Shown one piece after another: positions 8,630 to 17,319 of a DNA stretch of 38,154 bases (positions are counted from its first letter, which is position 1; every line of letters starts with the position of its first letter). The DNA comes from Planctomycetota bacterium. GTDB taxonomy: Bacteria > Planctomycetota > Planctomycetia > Pirellulales > Lacipirellulaceae. The position numbers were made by a program, and so were the translations under genes. The stretch is taken from NCBI GenBank assembly GCA_029781135.1, contig JAKOXH010000013.1, forward strand, positions 1-38,154, given 5' to 3'. The notes beneath the pieces were generated by a model. It worked only from the letters and a program-made list of their open reading frames with translations, had not been told where the DNA came from and did not search any database.

Positions 8630-9631
8630 ATGGAGGTGATGCGCGAGCCGACGCAAACCCGGCGATTAGGATTCACGCTGGTCGAGCTCCTGGTTGTGAT
8701 TGCGATCATTGGCATCCTGGTGGCGCTCTTGCTGCCGGCGATTCAAGCCGCCCGCGAAGCGGCGCGCCGCACCCAATGCAAGAACCAAATCCGGCAGGTC
8801 GGCCTGGCGATTCTCAATTTTGAAGCGGCCAGAAAGCATTTTCCCGCCTCGGTGGGCCCGGGGCCCTACGGCTACATCGCCAATGTGCTGGGCTATTTCG
8901 AAGAGCAGAATTTGCACGATTTGGTGAACTTCACCGTCCGCTGGAGCGATCCAAAAAATGATCGCATGCGCGACAAGGAACTGTTGTTTCTGCGCTGCCC
9001 CTCTCAACAGCGGGTGGAACCGACACAGATTTACGACGTCGGGCTCGGCAATTCCTTTCAGACGCTGGATACGCCGCTGCGGGCACACTATTACGCGGTC
9101 AACGGTGCGAAGCTGGACAGCACGTGTCCTGGGGTGGCGCCGTTTGAAGTCACGTCGTGCGGACCACAATACAGCGCGCGGGGCGGGCATGCGACGAACG
9201 GCATCATGTATCCCTTGAGCGATGTGCGGCACGAGCAAATCAACGACGGCACGAGTAACACATTTTTGGTGGGCGAATGCTCATGGGATTTCGCGGGCGA
9301 CGTCGCGCCCTGGTACGCGGGCTCGTTGTTTTTCGGCGGCGATTTCGACCCCCCGGAGAAAATCGCCTATTTCATGACGAAATTTGGCGACGGCTTTTGG
9401 GTCGAGAATCAAGCGCAGATTCGGTATGCGCTCGAAGAAGCCTCTTATTCGTCGGCGCTCACGACGATCGTGGCCAAACGCAGCGACCTGAGCTTCGGCA
9501 GCCAGCACCCCGGCGGGTGCCACTTCGTCATGGCCGACGGCTCGGCCCACTTTGTTAGCAAGTCGACCGATGTCGCCGTGCTGAGATTGTTCGCTAATCG
9601 GCATGACGGTGAATCACCCAGTCTCGAATAA
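8630..9631 (+). CDS. DUF1559 protein with type II pseudopilin N-terminus
   Basis: A 333-residue member of a family greatly expanded in planctomycetes. The ATG at 8630 is preceded by GGGGAG with a 7-nt spacer. A methylation/cleavage motif [20 protein letters not shown] followed by [14 protein letters not shown] is the class III prepilin signal and the typical DUF1559 opening. Later family features are present: [11 protein letters not shown] near the middle and [20 protein letters not shown] near the end. The protein is expected to be processed by a prepilin peptidase and held in the envelope. Its biochemical role is not known. The frame extends upstream to 8552, overlapping the PEP-CTERM gene, but that start has no ribosome-binding site. 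Confidence 0.9.
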   Translation: MEVMREPTQTRRLGFTLVELLVVIAIIGILVALLLPAIQAAREAARRTQCKNQIRQVGLAILNFEAARKHFPASVGPGPYGYIANVLGYFEEQNLHDLVNFTVRWSDPKNDRMRDKELLFLRCPSQQRVEPTQIYDVGLGNSFQTLDTPLRAHYYAVNGAKLDSTCPGVAPFEVTSCGPQYSARGGHATNGIMYPLSDVRHEQINDGTSNTFLVGECSWDFAGDVAPWYAGSLFFGGDFDPPEKIAYFMTKFGDGFWVENQAQIRYALEEASYSSALTTIVAKRSDLSFGSQHPGGCHFVMADGSAHFVSKSTDVAVLRLFANRHDGESPSLE

Positions 9632-9674
9632 GCGGCCGTCCACAACTCTCAATGTTGCCAACCACGTTCCCTTG

Positions 9675-10781
9675 ATGAAGCCCGCACGCGCATCGGCGAG
9701 ATACAAGTTTCCCACGTCGGCCTGTTTCCTTGTCGTGGTGTTGACGATCGTCGTGCCTGGCCGTGGCGCGGAATTGCCTGGCGATGCGTTCGCGATTGGC
9801 GCCGATGTATCGTTTCTGGCATTTGCCGAGCAGAAGGGCGTGGTCTTCAAGGACGGCGAGGTGGCCAAGCCTGGTCTGCAAATTCTCAAGGACCACGGAT
9901 ACAACTGGGTGCGACTACGGTTGTTCCATAACCCGGACCGGCTGCCCAACGATCTTAAATACACCATCGCTCAGGCCAGGGCCGCGAAGAAACTCGGCTT
10001 CAAATTCCTGCTCGACTTTCATTACTCCGATACTTGGGCCGATCCCCAGAAGCAGTTCATTCCACGGGCCTGGGAAGGATATTCTCACGCACAACTGGTA
10101 GCGGCCGTGCGCGCCTATACGCGCGATTCGGTGACCGCGCTGCGCCAAGCCGGCGCGATGCCCGACATGGTGCAAATTGGCAATGAGGTGATTGGCGGCA
10201 TGCTTTGGCCCGATGGCCGCCTGCCACAGAACTGGAACAACTTTGCGGATCTGCTCAAAGCCGGAATACGCGGCGTTGAAGATGCCGCTCAAAACGCGGC
10301 GCGGCCCGAAATCATGATCCATATCGACCGTGGCGCCGATTGGCAAGCGACACGAGACTTCTTCGATCATTGTCATGAGCTCGGCGTCGAGTACGACGTC
10401 ATTGGGCAATCGTACTACCCCTGGTGGCACGGCAGTCTGAATGATCTCCGTACGAATTTGGAGCATATGGCACGCACGTATGAACACGATATTGTGTTGG
10501 TGGAGGTCGCGTACAATTGGCGGCCAGCCGAGTATCGCGAAAAACAAGCACCGTTTTCCGAAACCCCGGAAGGTCAGCGAGACTTCCTCCGGCAAGTTAC
10601 CGACATTGTTAAGCACACGCCTAGTGGCAGAGGCCGCGGGGTCTTTTGGTGGGAACCCGCCGTGCTGCCTGGCTCGCTCGCGAGCCGCGGTATGTTCGAC
10701 GCCAAAGGAAACGCCTTGCCCGTCATGCATGTGTTTGATCGACCTGCCGCGAGCCATCCCGCGGCAGCGGGCCAACAATAG
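9675..10781 (+). CDS. GH53 endo-beta-1,4-galactanase, second copy without dockerin
   Basis: A 368-residue secreted glycoside hydrolase. The ATG at 9675 places a signal peptide at the N-terminus (FPTSACFLVVVLTIVVPGRG). An in-frame ATG at 9603 overlaps the DUF1559 gene by 29 bp and would hide the signal behind 24 extra residues; neither start has a strong ribosome-binding site. The GH53 barrel shows AIGADVSFL, YNWVRLRLFHNPD, FLLDFHYSDTWADPQKQF, and E171 in QIGNEVIGGM (acid/base) and E277 in IVLVEVAYNW (nucleophile). It ends soon after the barrel, so it lacks the dockerin and PEP-CTERM tail of the GH53 at 2706 and is probably periplasmic or freely secreted. The GH2 gene follows, suggesting endo- then exo-cleavage of galactan. 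Confidence 0.9.
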   Translation: MKPARASARYKFPTSACFLVVVLTIVVPGRGAELPGDAFAIGADVSFLAFAEQKGVVFKDGEVAKPGLQILKDHGYNWVRLRLFHNPDRLPNDLKYTIAQARAAKKLGFKFLLDFHYSDTWADPQKQFIPRAWEGYSHAQLVAAVRAYTRDSVTALRQAGAMPDMVQIGNEVIGGMLWPDGRLPQNWNNFADLLKAGIRGVEDAAQNAARPEIMIHIDRGADWQATRDFFDHCHELGVEYDVIGQSYYPWWHGSLNDLRTNLEHMARTYEHDIVLVEVAYNWRPAEYREKQAPFSETPEGQRDFLRQVTDIVKHTPSGRGRGVFWWEPAVLPGSLASRGMFDAKGNALPVMHVFDRPAASHPAAAGQQ

Positions 10782-10861
10782 CGGGCAAGGTTGGTTAGAC
10801 TTAGCCAGGTCGGGCGCGTGGTGCCAAACGATTGCGCGCTGACATGAACATTGGTGGTGAA

Positions 10862-13795
10862 ATGACCACGTACCGACGCTTCCAATTCCATTTTGTTTGT
10901 GTGCCGGTCGCGATCGTGGTCGCCCTTGTCGCGTCGAGTCGTGCAGCAGCCGACGCGACGGCCGTTTCCGCCGGCTCAACGATTCCATTGCGGTCGAACT
11001 GGCGATTTACCAAAGGCGAGCAGAGCGGCGCCGAATTACCTGCCTACGACGATTCCGCGTGGGAGACCGTGCGAGTGCCGCACGATTGGGCGATTGCCGG
11101 TCCGATGAACCCGGCAGAAAACGGCTATGCCGGCAAACTGCCATGGCGTGGCGTCGGGTGGTATCGCCGGTCGTTCGTGCTCAGTGGCCAACCGGGCGAC
11201 CGCGTATATTTCGACTTCGACGGCGTCATGGCGTTTCCCAAGGTGTATATCAACGGCAAGCTGGCCGGCGAGTGGGACTACGGCTATACACCCTTTCGCA
11301 TCGATGCTACGCCTTTCGTCAACCTGCAGGGAGCCAATGTAATCGCGGTTCGTGTCGATACGACGAAGCACGGTACCCGCTGGTATCCAGGCGCCGGTAT
11401 TTACCGCACGGTCACGCTCAAAGTTTGTAGCCCGATTCACATTGCCCAATGGGGCACGTGCGTTACGACGCCGCAAGTTTGCGACGAGTCGGCCACGATC
11501 AGCCTGCAAACGACCGTTGAGAACCACACGGAACGGGATGCCGATATCGGCGTCGTGTTTCGCATTCGCGACCCATCCGGGAAATCGAAGGGAGACGTCG
11601 CTCTACCAGTTACTATTCCGGCGAAGGGTTCCCAGCAGATTCACAAGGAAACCACGCTGCTCGCGCCGCAGCGGTGGGACATTCAGTCGCCGCGCCTGTA
11701 CACGCTCGAAACGGCCGTCGTGCCGCACGATGAATTAGCGCGTAAGGATATGACGGATTCCCGGGACATCGACCGTGAGACGACCAAATTTGGCGTCCGC
11801 ACGTTTGAGTTTACCGCGAATGACGGCTTTCACTTAAATGGGAAGCGCGTGCAATTGCACGGCGTCAATTTGCACCACGATCAAGGGCCGCTGGGGGCGG
11901 CTTTTTATCGACGTGCCATGGAACGACAGCTCGAAATCATGCGCGACATGGGAGTCAACGCGCTCCGCACGAGTCACAATCCACCCGCCGCCGAAGTGCT
12001 CGAACTCTGCGACCGGATGGGAATCGTCGTGTGGGAGGAGGGCTTCGATAAGTGGAACGAAACGGCCGATCGCGTCGACGGCCGCCCTACCCACGAAGAA
12101 CATGCGCGGCGCCATTTACGAAGTATGGTGCTGCGCGACCGCAACCATCCGAGCGTCGTCGTGTGGTCGATCGGCAACGAAATACCAGCCGACCGGCAAG
12201 GAGTTACTGCCGAGCGTGTGAAGATGATGCGCGACGTCGTTCGCGGCTTTGATTCAACCAGGCCCGTCGGCCTGGGCTGCAGCGAACCGCCGCAGGCGGA
12301 TACCAACATTTTCGACGCGCTCGACCTGACCGGCTGGAATTACGGCCGGCGATATGCGCGTTATCGCAAGCGTTATCCGGACAAGCCCATCGTTTACAGT
12401 GAGTCCGCCTCGGCCTTTAGCACACGCGGGTTTTACGAACTGCCACTGCCGCGCACGCGGACCGACTATTCCAGTTCGCATCAAGTCGACTCGTACGACT
12501 TCAATTCGGCGTCGTGGTCGGATATTGCCGACGCGGAATTCCAGTTGATGCAAGCCGATCGCTTCGTGGCCGGCGAGTTCGTCTGGTCCGGATTCGATTA
12601 CCTGGGCGAACCCGCCCCGTTCGAACAGCAGGCTGCCTGTTCGTATTTTGGCATCGTCGATCTGTGTGGCTTGCCGAAGGACCGGTACTTCCTCTACCGC
12701 AGTTACTGGCGTCCCGAGGCGCCGACCGTGCACATCGTGCCTCACTGGAACTGGCCAGACCGTGTGGGTCAACCCTTGCCGGTATTCGTTTACACGAACG
12801 GTGACGCGGCCGAACTATTTCTAAATGGCCACTCACTCGGCAAGCGCAGCAAGGGGGCCGTGCCGGATCGCCCGGCCAATTTAGCGCTCGTTGGCGTGGC
12901 AGCGGCAAGCTCCAGTCGCGCCGATTCGGTCGCGGAGCACGCTTGTGACAACGCCCCGGCCACGAGGTGGCGAGCGGCGAGCGACGATAAGAATCCCTGG
13001 TGGGCCGTCGACCTTGCGACTTCGCAGCCGATCCAATCGATTCATCTGGAATTCGAACGCGAAGCGAAAAACTACAGCTACACGATCCGCACTTCTGCCG
13101 ATGGCCAAAATTGGAACACGCTCGTCGTGCAGCCCACCAGCGACGAGCCCCGGTGGCAGGGGCCTCACGAAGCCATTCATCATTGCGACTGTGCCGCGCG
13201 CTTCGTGCGAATCGAGTTCGCGCAGCTATCGAACGGCGCAACACCGGCCCTGCAAGAAGTCGCCCTGTACTCGCAGCACACCGAATCGTCGTACTACGAT
13301 TCCATTTATGCCTATCGCTTGCGGTGGGACAAGGTTGTGTACGAGCCGGGCGAACTCAAGGCCGTTGCCTACAAGCAAGGGGTCGCGATTGGCAGCACCA
13401 CCACGCGCACCGCCGGTCCCCCCGCCGCAATTCGCGTGGTTCCCGATCGCACGGAATTGAATGCGTCGGGCGACGATCTCTGCTACGTAACGGTCGAGGC
13501 GGTCGACAAGGCGGGTGTCCCCAGTCCGCTGGCGGACAACTTGATTCGATTTCGAGTCACGGGAGCCGCGGAAATCGCTGGGGTGGGAAATGGAAACCCG
13601 CTGTCGGTTGAACCGTACCGGGCCGATCAGCGACGTTTGTTCTTCGGCAAGGCGCTGCTGATCTTGCGCAGTTGCGAGGGTCGGACCGGCGACATACGCA
13701 TTCAAGCCACCAGCGATGGTCTGGAAAGTACTGCTTGTACTATTCACGCCGTTGTGCAGAGCAGCGAACCGGTGACTCGAGTGCCCATGCCGTAG
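10862..13795 (+). CDS. GH2 beta-galactosidase-like enzyme with a nested discoidin domain
   Basis: About 977 residues, exported (signal peptide VCVPVAIVVALVASSRAAAD). The ATG at 10862 follows a weak GGTGGTGA; 10844 is an alternative. Domain order: GH2 sugar-binding domain ~30-190 (VPHDWAIAGPMNP, GVGWYRRSFVL), GH2 Ig-like domain ~200-310, and a TIM barrel ~320-620. E440 in SIGNEIP is the expected acid/base and E514 in VYSESAS the expected nucleophile. Residues 640-664 (VYTNGDAAELFLNGHSLGKR) begin a DUF4982-type domain. That domain is interrupted at ~674-803 by an F5/8-type C (discoidin, CBM32-like) domain and resumes at ~818-843 (LRWDKVVYEPGELKAVAYKQ). An Ig-like C-terminal domain follows. It probably releases galactose or a related sugar from oligosaccharides made by the GH53 enzymes; exact substrate unproven. 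Confidence 0.88.
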   Translation: MTTYRRFQFHFVCVPVAIVVALVASSRAAADATAVSAGSTIPLRSNWRFTKGEQSGAELPAYDDSAWETVRVPHDWAIAGPMNPAENGYAGKLPWRGVGWYRRSFVLSGQPGDRVYFDFDGVMAFPKVYINGKLAGEWDYGYTPFRIDATPFVNLQGANVIAVRVDTTKHGTRWYPGAGIYRTVTLKVCSPIHIAQWGTCVTTPQVCDESATISLQTTVENHTERDADIGVVFRIRDPSGKSKGDVALPVTIPAKGSQQIHKETTLLAPQRWDIQSPRLYTLETAVVPHDELARKDMTDSRDIDRETTKFGVRTFEFTANDGFHLNGKRVQLHGVNLHHDQGPLGAAFYRRAMERQLEIMRDMGVNALRTSHNPPAAEVLELCDRMGIVVWEEGFDKWNETADRVDGRPTHEEHARRHLRSMVLRDRNHPSVVVWSIGNEIPADRQGVTAERVKMMRDVVRGFDSTRPVGLGCSEPPQADTNIFDALDLTGWNYGRRYARYRKRYPDKPIVYSESASAFSTRGFYELPLPRTRTDYSSSHQVDSYDFNSASWSDIADAEFQLMQADRFVAGEFVWSGFDYLGEPAPFEQQAACSYFGIVDLCGLPKDRYFLYRSYWRPEAPTVHIVPHWNWPDRVGQPLPVFVYTNGDAAELFLNGHSLGKRSKGAVPDRPANLALVGVAAASSSRADSVAEHACDNAPATRWRAASDDKNPWWAVDLATSQPIQSIHLEFEREAKNYSYTIRTSADGQNWNTLVVQPTSDEPRWQGPHEAIHHCDCAARFVRIEFAQLSNGATPALQEVALYSQHTESSYYDSIYAYRLRWDKVVYEPGELKAVAYKQGVAIGSTTTRTAGPPAAIRVVPDRTELNASGDDLCYVTVEAVDKAGVPSPLADNLIRFRVTGAAEIAGVGNGNPLSVEPYRADQRRLFFGKALLILRSCEGRTGDIRIQATSDGLESTACTIHAVVQSSEPVTRVPMP

Positions 13796-14094
13796 CGGGG
13801 TTCATTCGCGTCAACCACTTGCGGTTCGAATTCTATTGGTACCAGACGGGGGGATGACGCTCGCGTGCCTAGCCCGAGGCATCGATTTCTTTGCTAGGCC
13901 TTCCCTCGCCGTATCGGCGGCGCGTTATACTCAGGGGCGCAATTGTGGACGGTTGATCTGCTAACACATCTTCGCAATTCCTGGAGCATCTTGCTCTTTT
14001 TCGTGCCGACGGTTTTCATTTTCGCAGCGGGGTTCTTGAGGAAACGCGGCTACGCATTTTGGTAATTTGCTCGAATACCAACGAGGAGAAGGCG
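13796..14094. other. Intergenic region with a weak hairpin
   Basis: About 300 bp. GCCTAGC at 13867-13873 pairs with GCTAGGC at 13893-13899 across a 19-nt loop, a weak candidate terminator for the GH2 gene without a T-run. A possible 40-codon open frame lies at 13943-14065 and is listed separately. A good ribosome-binding site (GAGGAGAAGG) precedes the gene at 14095. Confidence 0.3.
13943..14065 (+). CDS. Possible 40-residue single-span membrane peptide
   Basis: A short frame with a TTG start and AGGGG 5 nt upstream. The product would have one hydrophobic segment (SWSILLFFVPTVFIFAAGF) followed by a basic LRKRGYAFW end, a topology common in small inner-membrane proteins. No relative is recognised, and the non-ATG start and length make chance occurrence quite possible. 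The gap to the next gene is 29 bp. Confidence 0.22.
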   Translation: MWTVDLLTHLRNSWSILLFFVPTVFIFAAGFLRKRGYAFW

Positions 14095-15021
14095 ATGCAA
14101 AAGCAAACGATTCTGGGCGTACTGGCCCTAGGCGCGTTAGGACTGGCCGCGACGCAGGCAAAGGAGACACCGCAGAGTTCGCCCGACGATCAGGTCATTC
14201 GCAGGTCGATCACGGACTACTGCGACGCTTACAACGAAGGCAAAATTGATGCGCTGCTGTCCCACTGGGCCAAGGACGCCGACTACGTCGATCAGGATGG
14301 ACAAATCTACCGTGGAAAAGACGCCATCGGCGCGCTCTTGAAGAGTGCCAACGAAAATCTGAAGGGATACAAACTCAATCTGAAAATTGACAATCTTCGT
14401 TTGGCGAAATCCGATGTCGCGATTGAAGATGGCGTCGCCACGTTGACCGGGCCGAATGGTGAGACAAACGTCAACCGCTATACCACCGTCTGGATCAAAG
14501 AGGGCGACCAATGGCTCATCAACAGCGCCCGCGATCTTCCGGCGGAAGACAAGCCGGCGCCGGCTGCCAACGCCGATTATCTCCAGCCGCTCGCTTGGCT
14601 GGTCGGCGATTGGAAGAGCGATGACAAGGGGCCGGTGGTCAGTCTCTCGGCCAAGTGGACGCTGGATAAGAACTACCTGGTGCAGGACTACACCGTTACG
14701 GGCGAAGCGGCAGACAACTTCCATGTGATGCAAGTGGTCGGTTTCGATCCGCTGTCGGGGCAAATCAAGTCGTGGACATTCGACTCGCGGGGCGGGTATG
14801 GCGAGGGTCTTTGGCAGCGCGATGACAACACTTGGAGTTCGAAATCCAGGGGCGTGCTGCCCGACGGTCGCGTAGGTAACGCAGTCAATAGTCTGCGCTT
14901 TATCGACGACGCGCACTTGGAATGGCGTTCGACCGGCCGGAATGTCGAAGGACAGCCGATGCCGGATGTGCAAGTGAATTTCGTCCGCTCAGGCGACGCG
15001 GCGAAAGATAGCCAGCGTTAG
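14095..15021 (+). CDS. Secreted SnoaL/DUF4440-like protein (SgcJ/EcaC type)
   Basis: A 308-residue protein. The ATG at 14095 follows GAGGAGAAGG and gives a signal peptide (ILGVLALGALGLAATQAK). Residues ~30-150 match the SnoaL-like/DUF4440 fold called SgcJ/EcaC by annotation pipelines: DDQVIRRSITDYCDAYNEGK, LSHWAKDADYVDQDGQIYRG and TTVWIKEGDQWLINSARDLP. Residues ~160-300 form a second beta-rich domain (LAWLVGDWKS, QVVGFDPLSGQIKSWTFDSR, DAHLEWRSTGR) resembling a calycin or DUF1579-like cup. Proteins of this two-domain plan are frequent in planctomycetes, but the substrate is unknown and the oxidoreductase label is unreliable. It is 50 bp upstream of the repeat protein at 15072, possibly in the same transcript. 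Confidence 0.8.
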   Translation: MQKQTILGVLALGALGLAATQAKETPQSSPDDQVIRRSITDYCDAYNEGKIDALLSHWAKDADYVDQDGQIYRGKDAIGALLKSANENLKGYKLNLKIDNLRLAKSDVAIEDGVATLTGPNGETNVNRYTTVWIKEGDQWLINSARDLPAEDKPAPAANADYLQPLAWLVGDWKSDDKGPVVSLSAKWTLDKNYLVQDYTVTGEAADNFHVMQVVGFDPLSGQIKSWTFDSRGGYGEGLWQRDDNTWSSKSRGVLPDGRVGNAVNSLRFIDDAHLEWRSTGRNVEGQPMPDVQVNFVRSGDAAKDSQR

Positions 15022-15071
15022 CACCGAAACCTATCCCGCGCATTGAGTACATGGCAACAGGAGACCTTCCG

Positions 15072-16943
15072 ATGAACAAGGTCGTCGTGGCGAGTGTGGT
15101 GCTGGTCCTGATGGTAGGCAATGCCCAGGCGCAAATTCCCAGAGGTGGCGATGCCGGCGGTCGCGGTGGAGGCGCTGCCAGAGCTGGTGGTGGCGCACGC
15201 GGAGGAGGCGGCGCTGGCGGAATCGGTGGTGGCGGTTCTTCGCGCGCGCCTTCGTTGTCGGGAGCTGGTGGCGGTCAACGTCCGAGCGGGGGTGGCAATG
15301 CGTCCGCAGCGCGCGCCGGTATGGTGCCCCAGGGTGGCGGCGGAAGACCGGGCGGAACAGCTAATCGGCCGGGCGGGATCTCAAACGCCCGACCAGGCGG
15401 CGATCGTCCAGGCTCAGGCGGAATTAGCAATCGACCTGGGAACATTGCCAGCCGTCCCGGTGGGGTCGGCGATCGACCAAATTCAGTTAATCGACCGGGA
15501 GTCGGCGATCGTCCTGGCGCGGGCAGTCGCCCCGATGCCGGCACCGGAAACCGGCCCGGACTCGGTGATCGACCAAATATTGGGGATCGACCTGGACTTG
15601 GAAATCGACCAGACACGGATAACCGCCCGGGGATCGGTAATCGTCCCGACAGCGGCGATCGACCGGGAATGAACCGACCGGGCGTTGGTGATCGGCCAGG
15701 GCTCGGTGATCGCCCTGTTGGCGGTAACCGTCCAGATATAGGCAATCGCCCCGATGCCGGCACCGGCAACCGGCCCGGCATCGGCGACAGGCCTGGAATC
15801 AATCGACCTGGCCCTGGTGATCGTCCTGAGATTGGCGATCGACCCGGAATCAATCGACCCGGCCCTGGCGATCGGCCGGGCGGCGGCGATCGGCCCGGAA
15901 TAGGTGGTAATCGTCCAGATGGAGACCGGCCGGGGATTGGTTGGCCTGGAAATCGACCGGGTGATCGACCTGGAAATGGTGATCGCCCAGGTATCTGGGA
16001 CCGACCTGGAAGCGGAGATCGGCCAGGTATTTGGGATCGTCCTGGGATTGGAGATCGGCCCGGGGTCTGGGACCGGCCGGATATCAGCCGGCCGCCAAAT
16101 TGGAACGTCAACCGGCCGATTATTCGACCGGATCGGCCGCACGGCAATTGGAATCATGGACACTGGTGGGGCTGGTGCGATCGACGGCACCGCGCTTGGC
16201 ATCGTGGTCGATGGACGGTGAACGTTTGGCCGTCGCTGTGGGTCGCCGGTTGGGGCACACCCGGTTGGGCCTGGGGCCGTAACGAAACGTTTGTCTTCTA
16301 TAATCCGTTCGTCGTAGTGCCAGCGGCTACTTCCACGACGACGATCATCGAGGTTCCCGTATTCATCGACTACTCTCGGCCACTTCCCTTGCCTGCCGAG
16401 GAAGAAATCTTCGCGGACGAAACGTCGGACGATTCGCCCCAGCCGGAGGACGGCGTTACGCAACAGGCGATGGACTATTTCGACAAGGCGAAAGCCGCTT
16501 TTAAGGACAGCGATTTCAAGGCGGCGCTGCAGTCGATTGACAACGGGATCGAATTGTTGCCTAGCGATGCGACGTTACACGAGTTCCGCGCATTGTGTTT
16601 GTTCGCGCTGGAGGATTACCAGCAAGCGGCGGCGACGATGTACGCGGTACTCGCCGCGGGGCCTGGTTGGAATTGGGAAACCATGGCCAGCTTGTATCGG
16701 GACACGTCGACGCACACGCAACAGCTCCGCGCGCTAGAGGCTCACGTGGTGGCTAACCCGGATGACTCGGCGGCGGCGTTCCTGCTCGCCTATCAGTACA
16801 TGACGATGGGGCATCTCGACGCCGCAGTGAGAAAGTGGGAGCGAGTCGCGCAGCTGCTGCCCGAGGACCAACTGACGGCGCAATTGCTGGAGGCATTTCG
16901 CCCGAGTGTCGCCGAGACCGCGGAGCAGGCAACCAAGAAATGA
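15072..16943 (+). CDS. Secreted Arg-Pro-Gly repeat protein with C-terminal TPR domain
   Basis: A 623-residue protein. The ATG at 15072 has AGGAG 9 nt upstream and a signal peptide ending NAQAQ. Residues ~25-100 are glycine-rich. Residues ~100-350 are low-complexity repeats of the type GNRPGIGDRPG, GDRPGINRPGPG and IWDRPG, so this long region is very basic/acidic mixed and probably disordered. Residues ~355-410 are rich in Trp and His (WNHGHWWGWCDRRHRAWHRG, then WVAGWGTPGWAWG). After an acidic linker, residues ~475-610 are helical TPR-type repeats (AMDYFDKAKAAFKDSDFKAA, LFALEDYQQAAATMYAVLAA, LAYQYMTMGHLDAAVRKWER). Similar 'proline-rich plus TPR' secreted proteins occur in planctomycetes. A role in cell-wall or matrix binding is only a guess. 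The repeat DNA keeps long open frames on both strands, which are not genes. Confidence 0.8.
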   Translation: MNKVVVASVVLVLMVGNAQAQIPRGGDAGGRGGGAARAGGGARGGGGAGGIGGGGSSRAPSLSGAGGGQRPSGGGNASAARAGMVPQGGGGRPGGTANRPGGISNARPGGDRPGSGGISNRPGNIASRPGGVGDRPNSVNRPGVGDRPGAGSRPDAGTGNRPGLGDRPNIGDRPGLGNRPDTDNRPGIGNRPDSGDRPGMNRPGVGDRPGLGDRPVGGNRPDIGNRPDAGTGNRPGIGDRPGINRPGPGDRPEIGDRPGINRPGPGDRPGGGDRPGIGGNRPDGDRPGIGWPGNRPGDRPGNGDRPGIWDRPGSGDRPGIWDRPGIGDRPGVWDRPDISRPPNWNVNRPIIRPDRPHGNWNHGHWWGWCDRRHRAWHRGRWTVNVWPSLWVAGWGTPGWAWGRNETFVFYNPFVVVPAATSTTTIIEVPVFIDYSRPLPLPAEEEIFADETSDDSPQPEDGVTQQAMDYFDKAKAAFKDSDFKAALQSIDNGIELLPSDATLHEFRALCLFALEDYQQAAATMYAVLAAGPGWNWETMASLYRDTSTHTQQLRALEAHVVANPDDSAAAFLLAYQYMTMGHLDAAVRKWERVAQLLPEDQLTAQLLEAFRPSVAETAEQATKK

Positions 16944-17055
16944 TTGAACGAAGTCCGACGCTGTGAAGCAATCCGGTCGGGTTGGCCGAAAAGCGTCTCG
17001 CACCGTTGACGTATCGGCTGGAAATACGTGAATTCTCACTCACAAGGAGTGTTCT

Positions 17056-17202
17056 GTGTTATCACGTTCCGAGCGAATTATTCCAAACCAAACACAATTA
17101 TTCGTCCGTTTCGATTCTTGCGCCGACATGACCGCGGTCGGCAATGTTATCCGCTCCAGCGCGGACTTCATCATCTACCGCAATACCTGGTTGACATCCT
17201 GA
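17056..17202 (+). CDS. Possible 48-residue small protein
   Basis: A GTG-start frame with AAGGAG at 17044-17049, 6 nt upstream. The codons from about the 17th onward have GC-rich third positions, as in real genes of this genome (FDSCADMTAVGNVIRSSADF). No family is recognised. It overlaps a longer frame in another phase that has no ribosome-binding site. It may be a genuine short gene, a frameshifted fragment or chance. Confidence 0.25.
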   Translation: MLSRSERIIPNQTQLFVRFDSCADMTAVGNVIRSSADFIIYRNTWLTS

Positions 17203-17247
17203 ATTTTCTTTGCGTCACCCGCGATCTCTCGAGCCAACTCGGCTATC

Positions 17248-17277
17248 TTGCATTCCAGCGTGACCGTTGCTTAGAAT
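17248..17277 (+). promoter_or_regulatory. Candidate promoter of the Ycf46 operon
   Basis: TTGCAT at 17248-17253 and TAGAAT at 17272-17277 are separated by 18 bp, about 43 bp before the GTG start of the AAA+ gene. The -10 matches the sigma-70 consensus at 5 of 6 positions, the -35 at only 3. It was found by eye in AT-rich DNA where chance matches are common. Confidence 0.3.
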
Positions 17278-17319
17278 AAGCAGATTGGCGGGCGCTCGTT
17301 GTTCTCGCGGAGATGGAAC

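Larger units (their letters stand above)
16944..17319. other. Left boundary region of the Ycf46 operon
   Basis: About 376 bp in which composition falls from GC-rich flank to AT-richer island DNA. It holds a possible 48-codon ORF (17056-17202) and a candidate promoter (17248-17277), both listed separately. On the minus strand about 17180-17275 a 30-codon stretch reads like a coiled-coil C-terminus (ECKIAELAREIAGDAKKIQ) but has no start codon, and might be the remnant of a gene cut by the island. Confidence 0.3.

Noticed and set aside
9915..10988. 357-codon minus-strand frame opposite the second GH53 gene
   Set aside because: It is antisense to a gene with intact signal peptide and both catalytic glutamates; this high-GC genome gives many such frames.
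15380..16130. Regular short repeats that could be taken for a CRISPR array
   Set aside because: Units are 12-30 bp, in frame with coding sequence, without unique spacers of constant length, and no cas gene is present.
15275..16463. Long open frames on the minus strand opposite the Arg-Pro-Gly repeat protein (290 and 326 codons)
   Set aside because: They are Gly-Arg-Ser-Pro or low-complexity shadows of the repeat DNA, with no domain or ribosome-binding site. The plus-strand gene has a signal peptide, a TPR domain and a good ribosome-binding site.
17180..17275. Minus-strand stretch reading like a coiled-coil C-terminus
   Set aside because: It is only about 30 codons, has no start codon and no recognisable family. 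It may be a gene remnant but cannot be supported.
17028..17279. 83-codon plus-strand frame upstream of the AAA+ gene
   Set aside because: It has no ribosome-binding site, overlaps a better-supported short frame in another phase, and its translation shows no pattern.
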